Shown here piece after piece: positions 1 through 8,069 of a stretch of DNA of 64,000 nt. The notes under the pieces were generated by a model that saw only the letters and a list, made by a program, of their open reading frames with translations, had not been told where the DNA came from and searched no databases. The position numbers and the translations under genes are program-made. Source of the DNA: an uncultured Caulobacteraceae bacterium (GTDB taxonomy: Bacteria > Pseudomonadota > Alphaproteobacteria > Caulobacterales > Caulobacteraceae); contig CAIQJF010000046.1 of the NCBI GenBank assembly GCA_903872075.1, forward strand, positions 1 to 64,000. The letters run 5' to 3'. The first letter of the stretch is position 1. Every line of letters starts with the position of its first letter.

Positions 1-597
1 ATGACATCGGCTCAGACCCAGTCGATCAACCCTGGCTTCATCCTGATCGGCGCGCCGATTTTTGCAGCGCTTTGGGCCTTTCTCGGCCGCCGGCGGGCCG
101 ACCCGCCGCCGATGTTCAAGTTCGGCATCGCCCTGCTGCAGGTCGGCGCCGGGTTCTTGTTCCTGGTCTGGGGCGCGCGGTTCGCCGACGCAGAGTACCG
201 ACTGCCGCTCTACTTCCTGGTGGGCGCCTATCTGCTGCACACGACCGGAGAGCTCTGCCTGTCGCCCGTCGGCCTGGCGGTGGTCAGCCGGTTGTCGCCG
301 GCCGCCCTGGTGGCCACCATGCTCGCCATGTGGTCACTGTCATCGTCCTGGGCGCGATTCATCGGTGGCCGGATCGCCGCTATGGCGTCCAGCGACACGC
401 TCGGCGGCCAGGTGCTGGATCCGGCCGCCGCGCTGCACAGCGCGCTGCAGGTCTTCACCTGGATCGGCGCGGCCGGCATGGCGTTTGGCGTGGTGTTTCT
501 CGTCATCGGCCCGTTCATCCGTCGTTGGGGGGAAGATGCGGACGAAGGCGACTTGGCTGCCGGACCGACTGAGCCGGAAGGGGTGCCGATGGGCTAG
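1..597 (+). CDS. POT-family proton-dependent oligopeptide transporter, C-terminal part
   Basis: This is the end of an integral membrane peptide:proton symporter of the POT/PTR2 branch of the major facilitator superfamily. The conserved segment around GELCLSPVGL, just before a serine-rich helix, is typical of the last third of bacterial POT proteins. At least four hydrophobic helices are visible, followed by a short acidic, cytoplasmic-looking tail. Family members are about 450-600 residues, so the 198 residues seen here are only the C-terminal part. The Met codon at base 1 is probably internal and the gene starts upstream of the window. The following gap of about 200 bases holds no gene but has a small hairpin-rich stretch near 708-760. 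Confidence 0.85.
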   Translation: MTSAQTQSINPGFILIGAPIFAALWAFLGRRRADPPPMFKFGIALLQVGAGFLFLVWGARFADAEYRLPLYFLVGAYLLHTTGELCLSPVGLAVVSRLSPAALVATMLAMWSLSSSWARFIGGRIAAMASSDTLGGQVLDPAAALHSALQVFTWIGAAGMAFGVVFLVIGPFIRRWGEDADEGDLAAGPTEPEGVPMG

Positions 598-797
598 GGC
601 GGCAGGGTCGACGGTGGTGTCATCTGTGGGCGGGTCGCGCCAGTCCAACGCGAACGGCACTCCGCTCGACGGCGCCAGCCTAGGGGTTGCGACCTGTGAT
701 TTCTCCCGGATGCGGCAACATCCGGAAGCGACCCATAGCGGTCCTTCGCCAGCCGTTCGCCTTGCCGCAAAAACAGCTTTAGGTCATCACTACGATC

Positions 798-1199
798 ATG
801 AGCACCAGCCTCCCAGCAGATTGCAGTTCGCGCGTTAATCGCATTGGGCTTGTACTGCTCGGAATAGTCATTGTGGTCGTCGTTCTTGCGCGACCACACG
901 CACCGACAGTCGCGTCCGTTGACGGAATTTATGTTAACTCGTGCTGCGGCCCTATTCGGCTGCTTAACGGCGTTTTGATCGCCGACGGTATTCGAGTGCC
1001 CTTCAAGCTACGGAACATGAAGTTTGGATTGGTCGCTAATCTGGCAAAATCTGTTCGCGTCGGTCCGGGGAACAGCATCTCGATAGGGGACGAGCCAGAT
1101 CGGGCTTCCATCCTCTTCGACAAAGATCACAAAGGTTTCACGCTGCTCCGAGGGCATGTCACGGAATACGATTTCAGGCGTATGCAGCCGGGGCGTTAA
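798..1199 (+). CDS. Hypothetical membrane-anchored protein
   Basis: A 133-residue protein of unknown function. Residues about 14-32 form one strongly hydrophobic segment rich in Val, Ile and Leu, after a short positive N-terminus, so it is probably an uncleaved signal anchor with the rest in the periplasm. The soluble part begins with a DGIYVNSCCG segment whose paired cysteines could form a disulfide or bind a ligand, and the remainder looks like an all-beta domain. I do not recognise the family with certainty. The ATG has no strong Shine-Dalgarno sequence. It stands alone between the transporter end and a dioxygenase on the same strand. Confidence 0.55.
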   Translation: MSTSLPADCSSRVNRIGLVLLGIVIVVVVLARPHAPTVASVDGIYVNSCCGPIRLLNGVLIADGIRVPFKLRNMKFGLVANLAKSVRVGPGNSISIGDEPDRASILFDKDHKGFTLLRGHVTEYDFRRMQPGR

Positions 1200-1370
1200 C
1201 GGCGACTTTCCACCCTCAGCACGCATTGGGAAAGTCCGCTTGCGGGCAGTCCGCCGCTCGCTCTCCCGCGAGTCCCGGGCGCGCCGATGACGGGTACCGA
1301 GCGTCAGATTCTCACCACTAGTGGCTTGACCTGCGGCGTCCTGCTACGCTCGAAGTCGGGGAGGCGAATT

Positions 1371-2294
1371 ATGATCCTTCATCCTACTGGCCGCTTCGGC
1401 AACGCGCCGGCCGACAACCGAGAGATCGAGGTGCGCCCGCTGGCGGCCGCCATGGGCGCGGAAATTGTTGGCGTCCAGCTCACCAGCCTGAGCGACGCCC
1501 AGTTCGCCGAGGTCCGCGCCGCACTTTTTCGACACAAGATGATCTACTTCCGCAGCCAGGATGTGAGCCACGCCGAGCAGGAGCGGTTCAGCCTACGCTT
1601 CGGGCCGTTCGCTCCTGACGCCTACACCAAAGGTGTCGAAGGCCATCCGGATGTGCAGCCGGTGATCCGCGAGGCCGACGAGCGCCCCGGCGTGATATTC
1701 GGTTCCGGCTGGCACACGGATTCGCCCTTCCTGCCGGAGCCGCCGGCCATCAGCATGCTCTACGGGGTCGAAATTCCGCCCTGGGGCGGCGACACCATGT
1801 GGGCCAACTCCGCGCTGGCTTACTCGACGCTTTCCGACACCATGAAGACCCTGCTCGCGCCGCTGAGGGTGCGGATGTCGATGCGAACTGTGCTGGAAAC
1901 TGCCCAGATGCACCAGGCGCCTGACGACACCCCAATCGGCCGAGTCGCCGCCACTCGGGGCCAAGCCCAGTTACCGGCGGAGATCGCCCGCAAGCTCGAG
2001 GGCGCAGGCCATCCGCTCGTCCGCACCCATCCGGTCACCCGCGAGGAGGCGCTCTACTGCGATCAGACCTATGCGGCAGGCATCGACGGCCTCACGTCAG
2101 AAGAAGCATCGCCCCTCTTGCAATTCCTGGTGCGCCACATCACCCAGCCCGCCTTCACATGCCGCCTCCGCTGGGAAGCAGGAACATTCGCGCTCTGGGA
2201 CAACCGGCTGTGCGTCCATCAGGCCTTCAACGACACTGACGGCTTCCGCCGCGAACTATACCGGACCACGGTCGCGGGCGAGGTCCCGGCCTAG
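1371..2294 (+). CDS. TauD/TfdA-family Fe(II)/2-oxoglutarate dioxygenase
   Basis: This protein of about 307 residues belongs to the TauD/TfdA group of non-haem iron, 2-oxoglutarate-dependent dioxygenases, which hydroxylate small substrates such as taurine, alkyl sulfates or phenoxyacetates. The metal-binding HxD is in GWHTDSPF near residue 120. The distal His and the 2-oxoglutarate-binding Arg are in the C-terminal WDNRLCVHQAFND and FRRELYRTTV segments, which match the TauD end (WDNR, H, then R...TVAG). The ATG at 1371 follows a good GGGGAGGCG ribosome site, so I prefer it to an in-frame start at 1287. The substrate cannot be read from sequence; 2,4-D-like acids, sulfonates or alkyl sulfates are all possible. 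Confidence 0.85.
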   Translation: MILHPTGRFGNAPADNREIEVRPLAAAMGAEIVGVQLTSLSDAQFAEVRAALFRHKMIYFRSQDVSHAEQERFSLRFGPFAPDAYTKGVEGHPDVQPVIREADERPGVIFGSGWHTDSPFLPEPPAISMLYGVEIPPWGGDTMWANSALAYSTLSDTMKTLLAPLRVRMSMRTVLETAQMHQAPDDTPIGRVAATRGQAQLPAEIARKLEGAGHPLVRTHPVTREEALYCDQTYAAGIDGLTSEEASPLLQFLVRHITQPAFTCRLRWEAGTFALWDNRLCVHQAFNDTDGFRRELYRTTVAGEVPA

Positions 2295-2441
2295 GCGCTC
2301 TGATCGGCGAGATCGCCGTGGGCGACATTCAGACTTTGGCCGGGCCAGGTGGACCATGGACGACGCCGACGGCTCAACGTCCACAAGACATTGGGGAAGG
2401 TCCGCTCACCCACCCTGAGCGGAAGTTCCGTGCGTCCGCTG

Positions 2442-4079
2442 TCAGGCGCCCGCTGGCGCGTCGGCCGGGCTCTTCCCCTCCGCCAGGGCGATGCCGTCGA
2501 GGAATAGCCGCAGGTGGGCCGGATGGCTCAGCAAGCGCGCGCCAAAGTCCTCGATCGGCAAGGGGGTGCGATCGCGGTAGCCGGCCAGCGCCGACTGGGC
2601 TTCCCGGATCTGCCCAAGGTGGCCGCAACTCGCCGCCAGAATAGCAAAGCCGCGAGGGCTGTCCGTCTGATGCACGAAATCCTTCACCAGAGCGGCGGCC
2701 TCGTCGAACCGTTGCTGGTGGAAGCGCCCGATCGCCAGATAGGCTGTCCGTCTGGCGCGACTGCCGCCGATCGGATCTAGACGCAGGGAAGTTTCCAGCT
2801 GCTCCACGGCCTGATCGGTGTCGCCGCTCTCCATTCTCAACTGCCCGCACATGCCCCAGGCCGTCGCCGACCCGGGGTTGAGCAAGATCGCCCGTTCGGC
2901 CAGTGCGATTGCGCCGGGCACGTCGCGATCCAGATAGGCCACCGCGTAGGCGACGCTGCAAAGTACGGAGGGGTCGTCTGCCGCCGCCTTGAGCGCGCGA
3001 CGAGCCTGATCGGCTCCGATGCGGCGGTTGGTTTCCAGATCCTCGGCCCAGGCGTACAGGTCGATATGTGCGCGACAGCCCGCAGCCAGCCCCAAGGCCG
3101 GCCCGAACACCGGATCGAGGTCGACGGCCGCTTCGAGCAGCCGAACCGCCTCAAACGTCGCCGCCCTGCTGTAAGTGAGATTGGAGACAGCCCTCAGATA
3201 GAGATCGTAAGCGCCCAGGTTATCGGTCGGGCGGGCCACGGCGCGGCGGATTTCCTCCGCCTGCACGCTCGACTCGATCTTGCTGGCGACGCTTAGCGCC
3301 ACGCGTTCCTGCAGGTCGAACACATCCTCAAGGGTATCGTCGAATTGGTCGGCCCAGATCTGGCCGCCGACGGCGGCGTCGATCAGTTTCACAGCGATCC
3401 GCACCCGGTTGGCCGACTTGCGAACGCTACCCTCGAGCACATAACGGACCCCCATGGCGCGCGCCGCGGCCTGGGGGGTTACGGCCTGACCTTTCAGCGA
3501 CAGCGCGGAACTGCTGGCGATGACGAAGATCGAGCGGAATCGCGACAGGGCGGTGGTGATCTCCTCCATCATGCCGTCGACGAAATAGTCCTGACCTTGG
3601 GCGCCCGTCATGTCGATGAACGGCAACACCGCAATAGAGGGTTTCGACGGCAGGGGCGGCGGCGACTCGACCGCCCCCCCGGCGAGCGGCGCTGCGGCCA
3701 GGTCGACGATGCTGGCGAGAACCTTCAGCCAGCCAGGCGCGGCGATGTCGCCGGTCCAATCCGTCAGATCGGCGCACTGTATCTGGTCAAAGGGCATGGG
3801 TGGAACCGAGCCGTCGAGGCTGAGTTGCACCAGCTTTCGGTCACCCCGCGCCTTGTCTGCCTCCGAACGCACCCACTGCGATTTCACCGCTTCCGCCGAC
3901 CAGACCACCACCACGGCCTTGGCCACCTTCAGCCGCTCCTCGATCACCTCTGCATAGGCCCGATGCGCCGGCAGTTCGTCATCCCGCCACACCCCATAGC
4001 CCAGCGCCCGAAGCGCCTCGGCGATCTGTTTCGCCTGGGTCTCGGTCGAGCGGGCGTAGGAGATGAAGATGTCGGTCAT
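2442..4079 (-). CDS. TIR domain - TolB-like - TPR multidomain protein
   Basis: A 545-residue protein in three parts. Residues 1 to about 130 are a bacterial TIR domain: it opens MTDIFISYARS, has the W-R-D pattern near residue 32, and has a SQWVRSE segment where the family usually carries its catalytic Glu. Residues about 145-290 are a TolB-like/FlgO-type domain (SIAVLPFIDMTG, DYFVDGMMEEI, YVLEGSVRK). The rest is a tetratricopeptide array. This build is seen in proteobacteria in place of cyclase or winged-helix effectors joined to the same TolB-TPR unit. TIR domains may cleave NAD or only mediate protein contacts; which applies here is not shown. The start at 4079 is where TIR homology begins; an upstream in-frame extension to 4304 is Arg-rich and unlike protein. 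Confidence 0.85.
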   Translation of the reverse strand: MTDIFISYARSTETQAKQIAEALRALGYGVWRDDELPAHRAYAEVIEERLKVAKAVVVVWSAEAVKSQWVRSEADKARGDRKLVQLSLDGSVPPMPFDQIQCADLTDWTGDIAAPGWLKVLASIVDLAAAPLAGGAVESPPPLPSKPSIAVLPFIDMTGAQGQDYFVDGMMEEITTALSRFRSIFVIASSSALSLKGQAVTPQAAARAMGVRYVLEGSVRKSANRVRIAVKLIDAAVGGQIWADQFDDTLEDVFDLQERVALSVASKIESSVQAEEIRRAVARPTDNLGAYDLYLRAVSNLTYSRAATFEAVRLLEAAVDLDPVFGPALGLAAGCRAHIDLYAWAEDLETNRRIGADQARRALKAAADDPSVLCSVAYAVAYLDRDVPGAIALAERAILLNPGSATAWGMCGQLRMESGDTDQAVEQLETSLRLDPIGGSRARRTAYLAIGRFHQQRFDEAAALVKDFVHQTDSPRGFAILAASCGHLGQIREAQSALAGYRDRTPLPIEDFGARLLSHPAHLRLFLDGIALAEGKSPADAPAGA

Positions 4080-4396
4080 GGGCGGGCGAACCGTATCGGC
4101 GGCGGCGCACTGCGCGCAAGCGATACCGTCCCGGCAGGCGTCAGAGCCTCTGGCCGTAAAGACCGGGTTCCACCCCCTGCCGAAATTCCAGAGGTCCGCT
4201 GTACGGCGGGTCGGCGTGGCCATCGCGAATGTCCGGCGTCGGGCTCTACGCTGGCGGCAGCACGCGACTCGGAGCAGCCGTTGCACTGTTGCCAGGGCTG
4301 GCAAACGACTTCTACCTTCAGTCTCAGGTTCAGGATGTCGAGGTTTCGTTGCATGGGTTTCCGATCTGATGATGTCTCAAAGCCGAAGCTTCGCTC
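4080..4396. other. Intergenic region between divergent genes
   Basis: These 317 bases separate the TIR-TolB-TPR gene (leftward) from the cytochrome gene (rightward) and should contain both promoters. I see no open frame with protein-like composition, no clear -35/-10 pair and no long palindrome. Confidence 0.5.
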
Positions 4397-5389
4397 ATGA
4401 ACGCAGCCCGGCGCGGCTCGAGGTTGAAGCTTCCGGCGATTGTCGCGAGCGCGTCCATCTTGCTGGCGGGGTTTTCACAGGCCGACCCGTTTCCGCTCTG
4501 GGCCTTCCCGGCGTCCAACATGCCTATATCGAGCGGACAGAGTGGCGGGGCGGCCCCTCAGCGCCTTGGGCTCCCGGGCACGAACCGAACATTTAGCAGG
4601 GAGGCTCTCCGCGACCGCTATGCAGCCCCCGACTGGTTTCCGGACAGGCACCCGCCGGCTCCGGTGGTTGTGCTGACCGGGCGGGAGGGGGCCGTTGCGG
4701 CCTGCGGCTACTGCCATCTGCCGGATGGTCTCGGTCGACCTGAAAACGCCAGTCTTAGCGGTCTTCCGGCGGACTACATCCGCCGTCAGGTTGCCGCGTT
4801 CCGGGCAGGAACGAGAACGTCCGCCGCTTCGGACTACGTGCCAAGCGTGCTGATGGCCCAGGTCGCCGCCAACGCGACGGATGAGGAAGTCGCAGCCGCC
4901 GCCAACTATTTCGCGGCCATCCCCGCTCGGGCGCACGTCCATGTGGTCGAAACCAACCGGATTACAGGATCCGAGGCGAAGGGCTTTCTCCTTCGGGAGA
5001 TCGCGGGCGTCGGTGAACCACTGGGTGATCGAATTGTCGAAGGGCCAAGAGATTTTGAGCGATTTGAACGGCGCGACCCGAGGCTGTTCTATGTCGCCTA
5101 TGTTCCCTTCGGATCCGTAAGGCGGGGCGCTAAGCTGGCCCGAACGGGCGGCGCAGGCCTGACCGTCGCCTGCAACACCTGCCACGCCGAGGGCCTCCGG
5201 GGCGGAGCTGGCGCAACGGGGCCACCGCTTGCAGGCCGATCGCCGAGCTACATCTTCCGGCAGCTTTACGGGTTTTCGACGGGTGCGCGAGGCGGCGGCG
5301 CCTCCTTGCCCATGCGAGCCGTTGTGGCCCGCCTGACCCAGAACGACATGATCGCCCTTGCGGCCTACGCCGGATCCCTAAAGCCCTGA
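4397..5389 (+). CDS. Periplasmic di-heme cytochrome c
   Basis: A 330-residue exported protein with two c-type haem sites: CGYCH at residues 103-107 and CNTCH at 259-263. Possible distal Met ligands are M153 and M306, each in the position expected for a class I cytochrome c domain. The N-terminus is a signal peptide (positive start, hydrophobic core to about residue 26, cleavage probably after SQA). Two tandem cytochrome c domains of this length resemble the cytochrome c4 or gluconate/alcohol dehydrogenase cytochrome subunits. It probably shuttles electrons from a periplasmic dehydrogenase to an oxidase, but no partner enzyme lies beside it. It is divergent from the TIR protein. Confidence 0.85.
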   Translation: MNAARRGSRLKLPAIVASASILLAGFSQADPFPLWAFPASNMPISSGQSGGAAPQRLGLPGTNRTFSREALRDRYAAPDWFPDRHPPAPVVVLTGREGAVAACGYCHLPDGLGRPENASLSGLPADYIRRQVAAFRAGTRTSAASDYVPSVLMAQVAANATDEEVAAAANYFAAIPARAHVHVVETNRITGSEAKGFLLREIAGVGEPLGDRIVEGPRDFERFERRDPRLFYVAYVPFGSVRRGAKLARTGGAGLTVACNTCHAEGLRGGAGATGPPLAGRSPSYIFRQLYGFSTGARGGGASLPMRAVVARLTQNDMIALAAYAGSLKP

Positions 5390-5419
5390 ATGGGTCCGCA
5401 ACCCACCCCCTGCGGCGGT

Positions 5420-5520
5420 TCGGAAGGTCGGCTTGCCGCCCCGAAGTCCAAGGGGCCCCGAATGTCTGCTTCCTGGCCGACATCGCGAGACCGTTCGCGA
5501 CCCTAAGCGGAAGGTCTGCG
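5420..5520. repeat. Degenerate intergenic repeat, copy 1
   Basis: About 100 bases with the framework GTCGGCTT..CCGCCCCGAAGTCC, then TGTCTGCTTCCTGGCCGACATCGCG and GTTCGCGACCCTAAGCGGAA. The same framework recurs at 6195-6292 and, in its second half, at 7036-7096. It lies between the cytochrome and a membrane-protein gene on the opposite strand and slightly overlaps the latter's 3' end. Confidence 0.55.
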
Positions 5521-5931
5521 CTTCCAGTTCCTGGATCGTACAAGCGTCAACGCCACGGCGACGAAAAAGGGTATGGCTATGATCGCTCCGGCGAGGATGA
5601 TCTGGCCCTCAAGAAGGATGAGGGTTTCACTATCCGGCTGGTTCAACATCCCTGAGGAGAGCCCCCAGAGGATGTAGGCGGCAGACACGGCGATCAGTTC
5701 TGACGTGGCGAGAACCGCACCCGTCATCGGCCAATCGCGCGGGGCAGTCGTGGCGACCGAGCGGACGCCCATCACAGCCAGAAAGATCGGGACGGCGAGA
5801 GCACTGACTGCAAACTGTGCCGGTGCAATCCAGACCGGCGGCAATGGTGCTCGGGAGAACCAAAAAGGAGCCAAGAGAAGCTCCGCTATCAGCGGAATGC
5901 TCAGAGCCATGACGATGGCGTTTCGACCCAA
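5503..5931 (-). CDS. Hypothetical four-helix membrane protein
   Basis: A 142-residue inner-membrane protein with four predicted hydrophobic helices (about residues 5-25, 33-55, 68-90 and 105-130) and a basic C-terminus (RSRNWKRRPSA). I do not recognise the family. The start appears to be a TTG codon at 5931, because an ideal AAGGAGG lies six bases upstream; an ATG eight codons further in has no such site. It stands alone, convergent with the cytochrome gene, and its last codons lie in the intergenic repeat. Confidence 0.6.
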   Translation of the reverse strand: MGRNAIVMALSIPLIAELLLAPFWFSRAPLPPVWIAPAQFAVSALAVPIFLAVMGVRSVATTAPRDWPMTGAVLATSELIAVSAAYILWGLSSGMLNQPDSETLILLEGQIILAGAIIAIPFFVAVALTLVRSRNWKRRPSA

Positions 5932-5966
5932 ATCCGCCTCCTTGAAGCATTCTCGACCGAGCTTAG

Positions 5967-6176
5967 CCGAAGTGGGACACTTCCCACCATCAACTTCCGG
6001 TTCTCACACAGCCTCCCGCTCCCAACTTTGGCTTGCAGCTCTCTGAGGCGGGATACGGGCTCAGAATCGAAGACAAAGATACTTTGGGCCCTTACCGCGT
6101 TCGCGCAACGATCACCGACCATGTGGCCGGCGTCACATTGCGAACGGAAGAGGTGTTAACGGCTGTCGCGAAATAG
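5967..6176 (+). pseudogene. Probable C-terminal remnant of a lost gene
   Basis: A frame of about 69 codons ends at a TAG at 6174 and has no Met or good alternative start; it is bounded by in-frame stops at 5943 and 5964. Its last 45 residues read like the end of a beta-rich secreted domain (GYGLRIED, GPYRVRATITD, VTLRTEEV), with alternating polar and hydrophobic residues that chance frames in this GC-rich DNA do not show. No promoter or ribosome site precedes it. Reading it as the tail of a decayed gene is inference. Confidence 0.3.
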
Positions 6177-6194
6177 ATTGGGCATCGTTCGCCG

Positions 6195-6292
6195 ACGTCG
6201 GCTTTCCGCCCCGAAGTCCGAGCGGCCTGGAGTGTCGGTTTCCGGGGGGCCACCTCGCGGCGGTTCGCGGCGCTAGTCGGAAGTCCGGTCTG
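6195..6292. repeat. Degenerate intergenic repeat, copy 2
   Basis: This stretch aligns by eye over nearly its full length with 5420-5520: both have GTCGGCTT(T/G)CCGCCCCGAAGTCC, then TGTC..CTTCC(T/G)GG, then CGGTTCGCG and a final CGGAAG. No open frame uses it. Confidence 0.55.
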
Positions 6293-6400
6293 GCCATTGC
6301 TCCGCGCGGTGTGCAGGTTGGCGCGGCGCGCCGATTGCGCCCACCATCGGTTCTGGAGACGCCCCGCTTGTCCTTCCCTGACCAACAAACCGGCGTCGGC

Positions 6401-6973
6401 ATGGTTCGCCCGTTCCGCAAACTCACGCTCGATATCGACGGCGTGGAGACGGCCGCGCCGACATCGGCGCTGTTTGAATGGCAGCAGATGACCAGTGGCA
6501 AGGCGCGCCTGCTGATCACCGCGCCACCTGACCAGCCGGGATTGTTTCGCGCCTTGTGCGACTGCCTGGCCAGCCCTCTATTCATGCTTTACGTCCTGCA
6601 TACCCCCCGAAGTGAAGCGCGCGCCGGCCGATACCAAAGTCCACAGCTTGATAACAATCAGGTTGCCGATGTCCTTGCTGCTTTCCAGCCCTATCTGGCG
6701 GGCGACGGCCGGCATGACACGTGGGTGCATTCGACCGGTTATGGCCGCACCCTGATCTGGGATCGGCACGATCTCATCTATGCGGAAGGCGAGCCGCTCA
6801 ACGACATCGTCGCTGTCCTGGAGGCGCGCGGCTTTGCAGATGGTTCGGCGCCGCGGCTTGGAGCCGCTCCCCACATTCACTACTACCGCGCCGAATTTGA
6901 CGCCGATGCTGCCGCGCTACAGGCTCGCTACGCGTGGAGCAGGACCGACCTTCGGCCTGAAGACGAGCAATGA
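6401..6973 (+). CDS. Conserved hypothetical protein
   Basis: A soluble protein of about 190 residues with no signal peptide or membrane helix. The composition is protein-like throughout (for example WQQMTSGKARLLITAPPDQPG and TWVHSTGYGRTLIWDRHDLIY). I do not recognise a domain. The start is uncertain: ATG 6401 has no clear Shine-Dalgarno sequence, and an alternative GTG at 6311 would add 30 less convincing residues. Neighbouring genes give no functional hint. Confidence 0.55.
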   Translation: MVRPFRKLTLDIDGVETAAPTSALFEWQQMTSGKARLLITAPPDQPGLFRALCDCLASPLFMLYVLHTPRSEARAGRYQSPQLDNNQVADVLAAFQPYLAGDGRHDTWVHSTGYGRTLIWDRHDLIYAEGEPLNDIVAVLEARGFADGSAPRLGAAPHIHYYRAEFDADAAALQARYAWSRTDLRPEDEQ

Positions 6974-7035
6974 TGGCGTATAGCGCTGAAGGGGGGCGCC
7001 AAGGGGCCGCGACCGGCGGCCTTGCCCGCGACGCC

Positions 7036-7096
7036 GCCGATGTCGGCTTTCTGGCGGCCAGTTGGCGACGGGTCGCGCAGGCTAGGAAAGCCGGAG
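7036..7096. repeat. Degenerate intergenic repeat, copy 3 (half)
   Basis: This segment matches the second half of the 5420-5520 and 6195-6292 repeats: TGTCGGCTTTCTGGCGGCCA, then GGGTCGCG and GGCTAGGAAAGCC. It is more diverged than the other two copies and lies just upstream of a small membrane protein gene. Confidence 0.4.
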
Positions 7097-7102
7097 TGGC
7101 GC

Positions 7103-7276
7103 ATGCCTCGAAAAAGGAAGGCTGACCCTAAGCGCGTGATGTTCCGGTGGACCGTGGCCGGCGCTGTTGCGCTGCTTGTGCTCCTCGCGTTGGGCGAGTT
7201 CCTGGTCGATCACCCTGATCTTGTGAAGCACGAACGCGCGACGATGCCGCCCCTCATCGAGGTGGTCCCAAACTAG
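7103..7276 (+). CDS. Small single-span membrane protein
   Basis: A 57-residue peptide: a Lys/Arg-rich start (MPRKRKADPKR), one hydrophobic helix at about residues 14-34, and a short charged tail. The charge distribution suggests N-in, C-out topology. GGAG lies eight bases upstream of the ATG. The family is unknown. Small proteins in GC-rich DNA are easily mis-called, but the clean basic-helix-polar layout supports it. Confidence 0.45.
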   Translation: MPRKRKADPKRVMFRWTVAGAVALLVLLALGEFLVDHPDLVKHERATMPPLIEVVPN

Positions 7277-7322
7277 GTTGGCGAAAGGCAAGATCGCCGC
7301 GACACGGTAAAACCGTCCGCTC

Positions 7323-7362
7323 GCCACCCACAGCAAGCTTTGGGAATGCCCGCTCTACGGCG
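7323..7362. repeat. Short intergenic repeat, second family
   Basis: The sequence CCACCCACAGCAAGCTTTGGGAA followed by CCCGCT closely matches 1210-1247 (CCACCCTCAGCACGCATTGGGAAAGTCCGCT). A partial copy, GAGCACGCATTGGGAA, occurs near 34529-34544. All three are outside genes. Confidence 0.4.
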
Positions 7363-7399
7363 ATGCGGCAGTGCAAATTGTCGAGCCCGCCAGTTCTTG

Positions 7400-7429
7400 G
7401 CGAACGGCGGCGAGGGCGCCGCCGTTCGC
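7400..7429. terminator. Hairpin terminator candidate between convergent genes
   Basis: Perfect 11-bp arms GCGAACGGCGG (7400-7410) and CCGCCGTTCGC (7419-7429) enclose an 8-base loop. It lies directly after the stop of the CBS gene on the minus strand and downstream of the small membrane protein on the plus strand. There is no long T-run on either side, so it may act weakly or mainly as a 3'-end stabiliser. Confidence 0.45.
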
Positions 7430-7432
7430 TTG

Positions 7433-7876
7433 TCAGCCCCCGGGGCTGTCCGACAGGATGTAGCCCATCAGGTCGCTCACGTTCAGCTCCAGATCCTGGA
7501 TGATGCGCTTGACGACGTCACCGATGGAGATCACGCCGACAACCTTGCCCGCGGCCACCACGGGCAGATGGCGGAACCCGCGCGTCGACATCATCGCCAT
7601 GCAGCCGTCCAGCCGATCCTCCGGCTTGACCGTCACCGGGGCGCTCGTCATCACCTGGCTCACCGGCGTTTGTCTGGCGTCGAGGCCGGGCAGCAGCACC
7701 TTGATGGCGCAGTCGCCCTGGGTCACGATTCCGACCAGCACGTCGTTGTCGATCACCAGCACCGACCGGACCCGATTATCACGCATCAGGCTTAAGGCTT
7801 CGACGACCATGTCGCCGGAACGAACATGGATCAGGGGGCCACGCTTTTCGGCCAGAGCGCTTTTGACTGTGCTCAT
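7433..7876 (-). CDS. CBS-pair domain protein
   Basis: A 147-residue protein made almost wholly of two CBS domains (about residues 10-65 and 75-135), the Bateman module that binds adenosine ligands such as AMP, ATP or SAM. Typical signatures are VRSVLVIDNDVLVGIVTQGD in the first and GFRHLPVV..GKVVGVISIGDV in the second. Stand-alone two-CBS proteins of this length are common in alphaproteobacteria and are thought to sense energy state or modulate partner enzymes. The start at 7876 follows GAGAGGCG and is better than an upstream in-frame codon at 7924. It is monocistronic. Confidence 0.85.
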   Translation of the reverse strand: MSTVKSALAEKRGPLIHVRSGDMVVEALSLMRDNRVRSVLVIDNDVLVGIVTQGDCAIKVLLPGLDARQTPVSQVMTSAPVTVKPEDRLDGCMAMMSTRGFRHLPVVAAGKVVGVISIGDVVKRIIQDLELNVSDLMGYILSDSPGG

Positions 7877-8069
7877 CGATCGCCTCTCGTGGACCCTGAC
7901 CCGCCTCGTCCCGGTGGTCCGCACTGAAGGTTAGTCATTCAGATCTTCGCTGGAGGGACGGTCCATGCGTGCGTCTGGATCGGCAGTTTGGCGGATATGG
8001 CCGCTTTGTCCATAGCCCCGTCGCGACCCTTTGAGCCGGGGCGCGGCGGGGCAGGGGACGGAGGGGTTC

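Larger units (their letters stand above)
5932..6400. other. Gene-poor stretch with repeat and coding remnant
   Basis: No intact gene is visible in these 469 bases. The stretch holds a small perfect hairpin (GTGGGA/TCCCAC, 5973-5988), a protein-like reading frame without a start codon (5967-6176) and a second copy of the local intergenic repeat (6195-6292). Confidence 0.5.

Noticed and set aside
3345..4400. A 351-codon plus-strand frame opposite the TIR-TolB-TPR gene
   Set aside because: Its translation is Arg/Gly/His-rich without any recognisable motif, whereas the minus strand gives TIR, TolB-like and TPR motifs in one frame. It is an antisense shadow.
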